Origin: a virus
Reading direction: 5' to 3' (one strand)
DNA: 23,038 nucleotides
IMG/VR virus record: IMGVR_UViG_3300036861_000254
Coordinates: 1 to 23,038 of that record
The notes under the pieces are model-generated. The model saw only the letters and a list, made by a program, of their open reading frames with translations, was not told the origin of the DNA and ran no database searches. Position 1 is the stretch's first letter. Every line of letters begins with the position of its first letter. Both the position numbers and the translations under genes were made by a program. Positions 1-7,304 of the stretch are shown here, piece by piece.

Positions 1-197
1 ACACGGCTCTCCAAGTCGGAGCGCAGGGTGCAGAGTGCGCTGTTGACGCTCTTAGTGGTGTGTTCAAGTGCGTCCCGCTGATGCATGGCGCTCACCCACC
101 CGACCGCTCCCAGCCCAGCCAACGCTATGTAGATAGCGACTGTCGCGATCGTCAGCCGCCGAAGACCACGGTGGAGGAAAGGTCGTGGATCGCTCAT
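1..197 (-). CDS. Small single-pass membrane protein, C-terminus beyond left edge
   Basis: The reading frame starts at ATG 197, sharing ATGA with the stop of the upstream coiled-coil gene, and stays open to the window edge (65 codons visible). It begins MSDPRPFLHRGLRRLTIA and has one hydrophobic segment at about residues 15-36 (ATVAIYIALAGLGAVGW), followed by a hydrophilic stretch with ALCTLRSDLESR. A basic N terminus before a single membrane helix suggests N-in topology with the C-terminal part outside. From memory, small proteins with an ALCxLRxDLE segment are common near the lysis genes of phages of Gram-positive hosts, but their role is unknown. It could be a holin accessory or an inner-membrane protein. 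I can support 'membrane protein' but not a function. Confidence 0.65.
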   Translation of the reverse strand, partial: MSDPRPFLHRGLRRLTIATVAIYIALAGLGAVGWVSAMHQRDALEHTTKSVNSALCTLRSDLESR

Positions 198-622
198 GGT
201 TCCTGCCCTTTCTGTCTCAGTTCTGATGTCTGGTCCTCGATCGTGGCGCGCAATTTCTCGATGGTCGCTTGTAGCCTCTCGATGATGGCCTGCAATTCAG
301 AGATCTTTTGTTTGAGTTCACGGTTTTCAAGCAACAGGTCTTCATTGATCCTCTCCAGCCTGTCCACCCTAGTTTCTAACTCGGTGATCTTCTCGTTGGC
401 CGCCTGGAGGCGAGAGCGGTAGTCATCTCGAATGTCGCGGGATTCCTTCCACAAATCAGCAGCGGTGCTCGTGTCGATCTGACCGCTCATCTTACGAGCG
501 GCCAGGACGTATGCGCCAATAGGCGCCGCTATTGCCGTGACAACAGCAGCGATGATTGCGACGGTAGTTGCATTCTGCCCCAAGACCATCGTTGAATATT
601 GTACCATATTATCCATGCTCAT
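194..622 (-). CDS. Membrane-anchored coiled-coil protein, possible lysis-module accessory
   Basis: 142 residues. The start ATG at 622 overlaps the upstream stop as ATGA. A single hydrophobic segment lies at about residues 18-42 (Ala/Ile/Val rich), followed by Arg-Lys. Residues about 60-136 form a long uninterrupted heptad pattern (repeated LETRVDRLERI, LKQKISELQAIIERLQ), so a parallel coiled coil of roughly 75 residues (about 11 nm) is predicted. The tail is short and polar. There is no signal-peptidase cleavage site that I can see, so it is probably an anchored protein. Position after the tail-tip genes and before a second membrane protein suggests the border of the lysis cassette. Holin-like, holin-regulator or superinfection-exclusion roles are all possible, and none is shown by sequence. 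Confidence 0.7.
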   Translation of the reverse strand: MSMDNMVQYSTMVLGQNATTVAIIAAVVTAIAAPIGAYVLAARKMSGQIDTSTAADLWKESRDIRDDYRSRLQAANEKITELETRVDRLERINEDLLLENRELKQKISELQAIIERLQATIEKLRATIEDQTSELRQKGQEP

Positions 623-984
623 GGACGAACGGCTGCGGATGAAAGGGTAGCGTTGCCCAAAGCCAACACGTTCCAGGCATTGTTATCAATCCTAGCTAAC
701 GCGTGACGATAAGTTGCGGGTGTGGGTCCTGACCCAGCGGGATCGGTATCAGACTTGAATATACGGACCTCCAACCTACCATTAGGACCATCCGTAATCG
801 TTATCCCACTCCCGACAGTTTTGGCTAATTTTACTACCGGGTCTGTGTCGGAACTCCTCATTTCCCACTTGAAATCCCAGGCAGTGATATCTTGAGGTAC
901 TCCGGCATCATCCTTCACAATAAACTCGAAGATTCTGTCCTCACCCCAGAACCAGTCGGTTATGTTTTGACTCTGTGTGGCCAT
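619..984 (-). CDS. BppU N-terminal-like baseplate/tail domain protein
   Basis: 121 residues, beta-rich, ATG start at 984 behind GGGAG about 7 nt upstream. The pattern WFWGEDRIFEFIVKDDAG, then ITAWDFKWEMRSS, KTVGSGITITDG, GRLEVRIFKSDTD and YRHALARIDN...VLALGNATL matches the small domain seen at the N terminus of upper baseplate proteins (BppU-like) in Gram-positive siphophages and in many stand-alone phage proteins. In that family the domain attaches receptor-binding proteins to the tail tip. Here it stands alone, without a coiled coil or receptor-binding C terminus. It follows the 995-residue spike and a small repeat protein, so it is likely a tail-tip component. Assignment is by pattern recall. 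Confidence 0.6.
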   Translation of the reverse strand: MATQSQNITDWFWGEDRIFEFIVKDDAGVPQDITAWDFKWEMRSSDTDPVVKLAKTVGSGITITDGPNGRLEVRIFKSDTDPAGSGPTPATYRHALARIDNNAWNVLALGNATLSSAAVRP

Positions 985-986
985 AG

Positions 987-1181
987 CTACACTCCCGCCG
1001 TATATGTAGTTTTCAACGAAGAGTTAGCATCATACGAGGTTTTGAGTGAAGAGTTCGCGTCATAAGTACTTTTCTGTATATCTCCTCCTGTGGGGGGAGG
1101 TGGTAAAGTCCCAATAGCGGCCCATAATCCTGGAACAGCGAGCCCCAACACGCCACCCCCAGACCCTACACCACCGCTCAT
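987..1181 (-). CDS. Small Gly/Pro-rich protein with tandem YDANSSLKT repeats
   Basis: 64 residues. I chose ATG 1181, which overlaps the spike stop as ATGA and has GGTGA 7 nt upstream; an in-frame ATG at 1202 would overlap the spike gene by 25 nt. The protein is short and of low complexity: a glycine-rich start (MSGGVGSGGGV), a hydrophobic patch (VLGLAVPGLWAAIGTL), PPPP, and two 10-residue repeats (TYDANSSLKT, SYDANSSLKT) ending in a partial third (TYTAGV). It matches no family I recognise. Tight coupling between the large spike and the BppU-like gene suggests a tail-tip or virion role; a short host-interaction peptide is equally possible. Confidence 0.6.
   Translation of the reverse strand: MSGGVGSGGGVLGLAVPGLWAAIGTLPPPPTGGDIQKSTYDANSSLKTSYDANSSLKTTYTAGV
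1008..1067 (-). repeat. Two tandem 30-bp coding repeats
   Basis: Two adjacent 30-bp units encode TYDANSSLKT and SYDANSSLKT. The DNA copies differ mainly at third codon positions while nine of ten residues are identical, which suggests selection on the peptide rather than recent slippage. A degenerate third unit (TYTAGV) closes the gene. Confidence 0.8.
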
Positions 1182-4165
1182 GTGAGTGTCACCGACTTCC
1201 ATGTACCTGGGGTACCGCTAACTGTACACATCCATATCTTATTAGTTGTGGGGTCAAAGCCGCCTGCGCCTTGTATATAGGTTCCAGTAGTTGGTGCGCC
1301 AGAGAGTATACCTATCCAACCGCTTTTAGCTGTTACTCCGTTAGCGTCAGCTACGAAAATACGGTGATCACCGTTGTCTAGCGCGAGGTCTACGTGTGAG
1401 TTTGCTGCAAGCACAGTTATCAAACTTTCGGGATCACTCACACCCCTATACCGAAGGCGCACCTGCATCTTCTGGGAGGTCAAGGTCTCGGTTAGTAGGT
1501 TGAAAGTGAGGGATGCCCCGGTCCCCGCAGTATCAGGCGTGATCCATAGTTGGTCCGTCACGGCAACCGTTGCCGAAGCGGCGAGAACTACATGTGTGCT
1601 ATCAGTGATGGATTGGATCGTTGTAATTAGGCTGTTGTTACCTCCCGCAGCCTTCGCTACGCGAATCGGATCATTGACCGAAAGGCCAGTGAAATTCCCA
1701 TGCGTAGCAGTAAGGATATTCCCCCCCGCCGACATACTCCCTTGGCCCACCCGGCTCAGGCCTGTCCTTACAGGGGTATTCACGTTCGTAGCGGTGACGA
1801 CGGTCGTAGTTCCTACTACAACATTCGTGATCAACCAATCAGATCGACTCAATGCCCCCACACCAGAACCAGAGGTGCACTCTATCGTCTGCCCTACCGC
1901 CGCGAAGAATCCACCGTTCTTGAACTCCAAAGTACCCGTCGTACCAGATTCTTGGAAGGATAGACAATCCATGTCCTGCGATGTGACTAGCGAAGTCGTA
2001 GCTTTCCGAAGTTCGATCCCGGCGTGTCGATCAATGATTACGTCAAGATCACATTCATAAGCTGCGAGGAGTATGGCCTTGTCAAGTGCAGTGTAGTCGT
2101 TCCAGCCCATCCATTGAATAATGAAGTTCCCATACAACTGTCGTGCCCCGCCCTCGAATGGGCCACCGTTTCTGAAGGTCTGTAGAGTTACTCCTCGTAT
2201 CTGATACCGAAGATGGGCGGGCCAGTTTTGGGCATCGGTCGATCCGGGTAGGTGGATGCCGTTGGAGCCCTCTCCCCAGTTCCGGATGACACCATCGACC
2301 ATCGTCACATCTGCCGACCGGAAGGTGGGCCCTTCTGGTTCGGCATCCCACCCCGAGAGGCCTGATTCGCCAAACAGGAAGTGGCGCACCGTGTACTTCG
2401 CCCCGAAAGAGCAACTCGGGGCGGAGGAGTTTCCGCAGGCTCGCCCCTCGAAGTGCTCGAGGAGCATCCCGCTCTGGAACCCCCCCACGTTGTTGATGGC
2501 GTTGCCCTGGAAACTCTCGATGTGCAGGTAATAGCCCTTGAAGTTCTGCACGCCGTTTTGAAGTCGGATGCCATTATTCAGTGGGTTATCCGACGTGTAG
2601 CTCACGCGCCGGTATCCCGTAGCTCCCCGATAGACCGTGCCCCCACTGGTATAAGTTCCGGGGTCCTGCCAGTAAGTCACCTGTAGTTGTGTGGCATTGA
2701 TGGAAGTAGCCTCAATATCTCTGTTAAAGCCGCTGACTGCCACCCCCTCGATGGAGACCCAGGTGCCGGTGGGGATGCCATGTGCCGATACTGTCGTGAT
2801 TATCCGAGTCAATCCAGTGCCAGTAATTGTACTGATATCTACAGAGGTTCCAATCGTAATTGGGTTTGAATTTGCAGGGGTGAGCCTCTGAACCCACCAT
2901 GTTATCGTCCTGGCCCCATCTTGAACAGGTACATTGGCGGGATAATAGGTTGGGCTAGCTGCGATTTGACCTGGAAGAATGATAGTGCAATTGACTGGTC
3001 GGTCAGGCGACGTGAGATTTGTATCGCTGAGTTTGTAATTGTACGTGGTCTGCGGGTTAGCTATGGCAAGCCTTATCAGATTCGCTACAATGGGAGATTG
3101 ATTCGCCTTGGTGACGTAGATCACTGCTGCCATCGCTCCCACAGGAGCCACCGGGATGGCGATGTTCACGTCCTTGGCCACCGTGATGTTGACCCTGGCC
3201 AGCGGGCTGATCCCACTCATGGTGCCATCTTTGAACTGCCAAGCGTATCCGATATAGTGGAACCCGAGCGTGACTCCAGTACTAGTTCCAAGTGAAAGTA
3301 CAGGGGCAGCTTGTGGTACGTCAATGTCTCGGTTGGCCTCGGAGCCGATGATCGCGCAGTCCTCGGGCCCGGGGGTCCCTGACTGAGACAGCCACCAGCC
3401 AGTGCCAGCATTGCCCTTTCGGTCTCGTCCCCAGAAGTAGCCATGCCCGTTGGCGTTTAGCGGCCATCGAGTCGCATCGGGCTGACCGCCGAAGGGTGCA
3501 TCCGCCAAAGTCCCGATCGGGGAACTACCGCTCATGACTGTAAGGGTCGTCGTTGCTTCGACCCTCGGGATGTACTCGCCAAACATCTTCAGGCCAGTGA
3601 TGGTCAGGCTGATCGCGCTGGCAATATCGAGTAGGTTTTCAAGGAACCATTTAGTTTGAAAGATGCGAACACCCTCACAGATGAGCGTGACGTGCGGAGC
3701 GATAACTGCTCCTCCATTGGGGAACAGACCACGTTCCATCAAATAATCCCCTGGCATGACCCTGACGGTTGAGTATGCTGCCGCCGCAGTGATAGCTGTC
3801 TCCCAAGCAGCTGCTGACCCTGTTTGCCCTGTGGCGTCTCCCCATCGTTCACCCTGAAGCGCTTCAATGAATTGAGCTGTAGGCACCTGTCTGACAATAG
3901 ACCCTACAGCCCAAATGCGGGGCGTAGTCCCTTCAAGCCCCCTATCAGTAATACTTCCGCTCGTCAATACATCGCCTGATCTTCCTCGAATCATAACTAC
4001 TTCAAAGATTGTGTCAGTGGCTGCATCGCTGATAACCACCCGAAAGGGGAATGTTGTGGGGAATTTGCTGCCCTGCCCTGTGGCGAGAGTGTAAGATAAC
4101 CCGGCAGCTGTAATCGAACTTAAGAGGGTACTGGTTGCTCGGTTAGTGAAGTATTCTACTGGCAT
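1178..4165 (-). CDS. Large tail spike/fibre with beta-helix domain
   Basis: 995 residues, ATG at 4165 in a TAATG overlap with the upstream gene. Residues about 1-100 form the common phage fibre adaptor: NRATSTLLSSI, LATGQGSKFP, FRVVISD, RGLEGTTPRIWAVGS, QFIEAL. Residues about 105-170 (GERWGDATGQTGSAAAWETAI, VRVMPGDYLMERG) look like the entry of a pectate-lyase-type beta-helix. A fibronectin-like stretch (about 300-385) and a beta-barrel-like insert (VSAHGIPTGTWVSIEGVAV, about 455-510) interrupt it. Helix-like rungs resume at about 525-740. The C terminus ends GFDPTTNKIWMCTVSGTPGTW, a frequent fibre tail motif. The architecture fits a trimeric receptor-binding or polysaccharide-degrading spike. 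Catalytic residues cannot be assigned by eye. Confidence 0.8.
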   Translation of the reverse strand: MPVEYFTNRATSTLLSSITAAGLSYTLATGQGSKFPTTFPFRVVISDAATDTIFEVVMIRGRSGDVLTSGSITDRGLEGTTPRIWAVGSIVRQVPTAQFIEALQGERWGDATGQTGSAAAWETAITAAAAYSTVRVMPGDYLMERGLFPNGGAVIAPHVTLICEGVRIFQTKWFLENLLDIASAISLTITGLKMFGEYIPRVEATTTLTVMSGSSPIGTLADAPFGGQPDATRWPLNANGHGYFWGRDRKGNAGTGWWLSQSGTPGPEDCAIIGSEANRDIDVPQAAPVLSLGTSTGVTLGFHYIGYAWQFKDGTMSGISPLARVNITVAKDVNIAIPVAPVGAMAAVIYVTKANQSPIVANLIRLAIANPQTTYNYKLSDTNLTSPDRPVNCTIILPGQIAASPTYYPANVPVQDGARTITWWVQRLTPANSNPITIGTSVDISTITGTGLTRIITTVSAHGIPTGTWVSIEGVAVSGFNRDIEATSINATQLQVTYWQDPGTYTSGGTVYRGATGYRRVSYTSDNPLNNGIRLQNGVQNFKGYYLHIESFQGNAINNVGGFQSGMLLEHFEGRACGNSSAPSCSFGAKYTVRHFLFGESGLSGWDAEPEGPTFRSADVTMVDGVIRNWGEGSNGIHLPGSTDAQNWPAHLRYQIRGVTLQTFRNGGPFEGGARQLYGNFIIQWMGWNDYTALDKAILLAAYECDLDVIIDRHAGIELRKATTSLVTSQDMDCLSFQESGTTGTLEFKNGGFFAAVGQTIECTSGSGVGALSRSDWLITNVVVGTTTVVTATNVNTPVRTGLSRVGQGSMSAGGNILTATHGNFTGLSVNDPIRVAKAAGGNNSLITTIQSITDSTHVVLAASATVAVTDQLWITPDTAGTGASLTFNLLTETLTSQKMQVRLRYRGVSDPESLITVLAANSHVDLALDNGDHRIFVADANGVTAKSGWIGILSGAPTTGTYIQGAGGFDPTTNKIWMCTVSGTPGTWKSVTLT

Positions 4166-4437
4166 TATGGCCCCTTGTCTACATATCCCACAACAAAAAT
4201 GTGATCTGTGGTGATAGATACACCCACACCGTCAGCTGCACTTCTTGCCTCCTGAAAGATCTTAGACCGTATCTCCGCGGGTGAATCACTTAGGTTAGCT
4301 TGTATGGCAAAACTATCTACAGTTTCTATATGCAGTTTATTAGCATCGTAGACCTGTAGGTCCCAAGAGAACTCAATCACGTCTTGATCATAATCATACC
4401 CTTTGTTCCTGAACGTGACAATAGCGAAGGCGGCCAT
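4165..4437 (-). CDS. Unknown small tail-region protein
   Basis: 90 residues from ATG 4437, which lies one base after the upstream stop; the ORF could be read back to 4497 but that part only overlaps the preceding 53-codon gene. There is no clear ribosome binding site, so translation is probably coupled. The protein starts MAAFAIVTFRNKGYDYDQD and reads as mixed alpha/beta: two strands, a helix (SPAEIRSKIFQEARSAADGVG), then strands (HIFVVGYV). I do not recognise a family. It sits directly upstream of the 995-residue spike and ends in its TAATG overlap, so it could be a small assembly factor or chaperone for that spike, but this rests only on position. Confidence 0.6.
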   Translation of the reverse strand: MAAFAIVTFRNKGYDYDQDVIEFSWDLQVYDANKLHIETVDSFAIQANLSDSPAEIRSKIFQEARSAADGVGVSITTDHIFVVGYVDKGP

Positions 4438-4438
4438 G

Positions 4439-4600
4439 TCAAGACACTTGAGGGGGAGAAATATTCCGAGTAGGTTCCCGTTCCTTAAGTAGATCAATCA
4501 AAGCAAGCATCTGATTTGCCAAGTCTTTCGTGTCTAAGATGACTAATGAGCGATCTGCTATAGCTTGCACCTGTGAGCGAATGTCGTTTAGACTAGCCAT
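4439..4600 (-). CDS. 53-residue helical protein
   Basis: A short gene between two longer ones. ATG 4600 has GAGGTG 7 nt upstream, and the TGA stop is one base before the next gene's ATG. The product begins MASLNDIRSQVQAIADRS and continues VILDTKDLANQMLALIDLLKE, giving two amphipathic helices and a short proline-containing tail. Without it there would be an unexplained gap of 112-175 nt in an otherwise gapless operon; a good ribosome binding site and exact fit between neighbours support it. Function unknown. Confidence 0.6.
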   Translation of the reverse strand: MASLNDIRSQVQAIADRSLVILDTKDLANQMLALIDLLKEREPTRNISPPQVS

Positions 4601-4612
4601 CGTTCATCACCT

Positions 4613-5290
4613 CTACAAAGTATTAGTCTCAATCCAATCCATGTCAACGAACATACGAACAGTGCCGCCCGCACCCATTAGGATTTCATTCCGAATGATG
4701 AAGCCTTCATTCTGACGAAAGACCAACGGCTCGTGCAGCAATTCCTGGTAATTATATCCTGTATCAATGCGGCCTTTAGGAACGGTTGCTGCCGCAGCAA
4801 GTTCCGCATAAGAATCGGCAAAGAACGGATTTGCCTGTAGAGTATGAGTGCCAGCAGTCAAGGCGGCAGTCGTGGCGATTCGGGCATCGGTCAGGAACGA
4901 TCCTCCATCATCTGTGGTGTCCTTGCGAAGTTCAGTCCCCGTCGTAACAATTGGCGTACCTCCCGTATGTGATGCACTATACCCAGTAGCCCGATAGGCA
5001 GCGAATTCGATCTCCTGTGCCGCTGTAAATCCTGCAATCGTTCTGAACCTTACGTTGATCCTATACACCTTAACGATATTTGGTGCAGCGCTACCCCACC
5101 GCCATGCAAAGATGTGTCCTGCTGTTGCTGTCCCTGCAGCGATTGTCGTCATCAGCCCGGAGATCGCCGTAAGTCGATAGCGACCTTGGGCTGCATCGAC
5201 TGGGTAGATTGCAATTCGACCGGTCTTAAATCCGTTGGGGTCAACTTCCCAAGTGGTACCCGAACTTCCTATAATTGGGATGCCGGCCAC
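4613..5290 (-). CDS. Unknown beta-rich tail-tip protein
   Basis: 225 residues. GTG start at 5290, overlapping the upstream stop as TAGTG, with AAGG 7 nt upstream. It begins MAGIPIIGSSGTTWEVDPNG, followed by alternating strands and Ala/Thr/Gly-rich loops (AISGLMTTIAAGTATAGHIF, VRFRTIAGFTAAQEIEFAAYRA). The last strand pair is NEGFIIRNEILMGAGGTVRMFVDMDWIE. This all-beta pattern with a C-terminal RMFVDxDWxE motif is familiar from phage proteins in the fibre region, but I cannot name a family. The first eight residues resemble those of the upstream 69-residue protein, suggesting a shared docking peptide. Likely a virion tail-tip or receptor-binding component by position. Confidence 0.65.
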   Translation of the reverse strand: MAGIPIIGSSGTTWEVDPNGFKTGRIAIYPVDAAQGRYRLTAISGLMTTIAAGTATAGHIFAWRWGSAAPNIVKVYRINVRFRTIAGFTAAQEIEFAAYRATGYSASHTGGTPIVTTGTELRKDTTDDGGSFLTDARIATTAALTAGTHTLQANPFFADSYAELAAAATVPKGRIDTGYNYQELLHEPLVFRQNEGFIIRNEILMGAGGTVRMFVDMDWIETNTL

Positions 5291-5499
5291 TAACTTACCT
5301 TCCTTTCCTTACGACTTGGCAAACTGCGAACCTCAGGGCCCGACCAAACTTCGTAGGTCGAGTTACCCCCATGTTCTCGACATTCAGCTGCAGGGTATTT
5401 GCCCTCCTTTAAAACTTTAACCAATCGGGCATGCGCTTCTTCACGGTTATTTGTTGTAAACAATTTCTTTGCTGCTCCCACAATTGGAATATCAGCCAT
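5290..5499 (-). CDS. Unknown 69-residue protein
   Basis: Starts at ATG 5499 behind AGGAGG (GAGGAGGAATAATG), a strong site. The N terminus MADIPIVGAAKKLF resembles that of the next gene (MAGIPIIGSS). The rest is a helix (NREEAHARLVKVLKEG), a cysteine (AAECREHGG), a short strand (STYEVWSG) and a basic C terminus ending KERKVS. The stop codon overlaps the GTG of the 225-residue gene, implying co-translation. No family recognised. The small size, basic tail and strong start suggest a well-expressed accessory protein of the tail-tip cluster. Confidence 0.6.
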   Translation of the reverse strand: MADIPIVGAAKKLFTTNNREEAHARLVKVLKEGKYPAAECREHGGNSTYEVWSGPEVRSLPSRKERKVS

Positions 5500-5508
5500 T
5501 ATTCCTCC

Positions 5509-6201
5509 TCATGCCCATTCCCAAGCTATTGTCCAAAGTCCGTAGGGTGGTGGGTTAGGGGGTGATCCAGGTTGGGCACGACCGTAGATCGTAAAACCAG
5601 TTCCAGCCACGATGTTGCCAGCTATAACGTCTGGGGGATCGATCCAGTGCTCATCGGCGTTATGATCAGCAGTAGCTACAGGTCTGACCCACGCCTTGAC
5701 CACAGACCCCGCGACAATACCTGTCTGGCCCGTTATAACCTGAGTCGTATCCCAACTGCCAGGAAACACTCCGAAATCAATGGTGGTAGTTCCAACCGTC
5801 GGTAGACCACTGTGAGTATGACCTGGTTTACTGTTAGGACCATCAGTATGCTGACTGTCGGTGTGGTTCTGAGCGTGGGCATCACTGTGGAGAGCGGAAC
5901 CCCTAACTCCATGTTGAGCATCGCTAAGGGTTCCGCCAATTGAGCCCAGTGCCAGCTCTGCCTCATCGACTACAACGTTGGCCTCGTTGGAGGGGCCCTG
6001 AGTGACATCTATACCGTGGCCAAAGTCTACTGTATCAGCGGCGGGCACCTTAGTAATATCGTCCTCTTGAACAATGATAGTTGTGCCTCCCCCACCGCCA
6101 ACATTGGGACCCTTAGCGGCCACGCGTTCTAACCGATACAGGCGACGATCTAATCTCTTATTGATCGTAGATTGCCCAACGGGTTCATGTTTGCCCGTCA
6201 C
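5509..6201 (-). CDS. His-rich tail fibre protein
   Basis: 230 residues. GTG start at 6201, overlapping the hub stop as GTGA, with GAGGTG 5 nt upstream. Residues 12-30 are basic and helical (INKRLDRRLYRLERVAAKG). A Gly5 linker at 35-39 follows. Residues about 92-131 are a low-complexity His-rich stretch with seven histidines, including LSDAQHGVRG and GHTHSG, of the kind found in trimeric fibre shafts. Residues about 139-230 form a compact beta domain (IDFGVFPG, VTGQTG-like ITGQTGIVAGS, VKAWVRP, DHNADEHWIDPP, GTGFTIYGRA, LWTIAWEWA) that recurs at the end of many phage fibre proteins. Probably a short fibre attached to the tail tip through its N terminus. Confidence 0.75.
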   Translation of the reverse strand: MTGKHEPVGQSTINKRLDRRLYRLERVAAKGPNVGGGGGTTIIVQEDDITKVPAADTVDFGHGIDVTQGPSNEANVVVDEAELALGSIGGTLSDAQHGVRGSALHSDAHAQNHTDSQHTDGPNSKPGHTHSGLPTVGTTTIDFGVFPGSWDTTQVITGQTGIVAGSVVKAWVRPVATADHNADEHWIDPPDVIAGNIVAGTGFTIYGRAQPGSPPNPPPYGLWTIAWEWA

Positions 6202-7304
6202 GGGATCACCTCATCGAAGAACAATTCAACTGTTTCCTTTCCCTCATTAGACACCTGAACAGTAATCGAGGTGATGCGGTACTGTTTGTTGATGTTGATG
6301 TACCCAGCCTGCGCTTTCAAAGTAATACTATCACCTACAGAATATGAACCGAATGGTGGGTCCTGAGTAACTAGGGAGATTTGAGGCGAATCTCTAATCA
6401 CTTTAGACAGCCTCAACTCTTCGACAGCGTGGCTATCTAGCGTAGCTTGCTCTAAAACGTCTGGGAAGGCTACCGAATCTTGCATAAGACCTTGAAGAAA
6501 CCGCTGACTTGTATCTGTTGCAACTGATGTGAGTGTGGTGGCTCCACTACCCGACCCAATGGCCGTCACTTCGTTAGCAGTAGGTGTGGCATCCAGGTTC
6601 CACGACAGGCCTTGGATGTTCTTGTCGAGTTCAAAAATCGTTCCTTGAGCAATGCCTTTATTGGGGTAATAGGTTACCCACCTTTTGTCGGAGGTTATCT
6701 CGAAGTCGAAGCCGTTATCGACTGCGGCCAGTTCTTGCAGTGCCTCGCCTAGATTCTTCCTTTCATAACCATTGTAAGTGCGACTTCTCAAAACGAGGCT
6801 GGGATCAACAGTCGCCCTGACAATACCCAAGTTCCCATCGGTCTTTGACTGCGTAAAGTTAATTAGGTCCCAAGCAATGTCGAACTGTTCTTGGTTAGTG
6901 TAAACCTTGTCTGCATCGATATACCGCTTCTTCAATAGCCAACTGAACCATCCTTCCCCCCCAAATAGCACGCTGCTATCAGACTTTGAGGCCACAACAG
7001 TCCAAAGATAACCACCCCACACCAACAACTGATCTCTGTAAACAAAGACCTCATGGAGGGGCTGGAGAGTGTCATAGGTGGTCTTGAAATGTCGTAGGGG
7101 CAATCGAAAACTGACGGATCCAGGTGAATCTAGGATATAGGAGAATTGGAGATTCTTGGCGGGGACTTCATCTAGAGGGACGCCGAACCTATCTGCAATA
7201 ACTACTCGGTATACATGAACCTCTGGGGGGATGGGAATGAACTCATACTCAAGGACGCCCCCATAAGGTGAGCTGCCATAGGGATCCGAACCATAGCCCG
7301 GCAT
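6198..7304 (-). CDS. Gp37-like tail hub / tail-associated protein
   Basis: 368 residues, ATG at 7304 directly after the upstream TAG. A Gly/Tyr/Ser-rich start (GYGSDPYGSSPYGG) precedes a beta-rich domain: VYRVVIADRFGVPLDEVPAKN, FSYILDSPGSVSFRLPLRH, then VFVYRDQLLVWGGYLWTVV. The helix-strand block ...NLGEALQELAAVDNGFDFEI... and the C-terminal PPFGSYSVGDSITLKAQ, QYRITSITVQVSNEGKETVEL are typical of the family often labelled 'ReqiPepy6 Gp37-like', a relative of the T4 gp27/Tal baseplate hub. In that family the protein sits under the distal tail protein and closes the tail tube. It has no lysozyme or peptidase extension. Two fibre genes separate it here from the distal tail gene. Confidence 0.75.
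   Translation of the reverse strand: MPGYGSDPYGSSPYGGVLEYEFIPIPPEVHVYRVVIADRFGVPLDEVPAKNLQFSYILDSPGSVSFRLPLRHFKTTYDTLQPLHEVFVYRDQLLVWGGYLWTVVASKSDSSVLFGGEGWFSWLLKKRYIDADKVYTNQEQFDIAWDLINFTQSKTDGNLGIVRATVDPSLVLRSRTYNGYERKNLGEALQELAAVDNGFDFEITSDKRWVTYYPNKGIAQGTIFELDKNIQGLSWNLDATPTANEVTAIGSGSGATTLTSVATDTSQRFLQGLMQDSVAFPDVLEQATLDSHAVEELRLSKVIRDSPQISLVTQDPPFGSYSVGDSITLKAQAGYININKQYRITSITVQVSNEGKETVELFFDEVIP

Noticed and set aside
60-422. Plus-strand ORF of 120 codons
   Set aside because: Runs antisense to the coiled-coil and membrane protein genes, with Ser/Arg-rich composition typical of a reverse-frame shadow and no ribosome binding site.
1374-2060. Plus-strand ORF of 228 codons
   Set aside because: Entirely antisense to the 995-residue spike; composition and lack of domain patterns mark it as a shadow.
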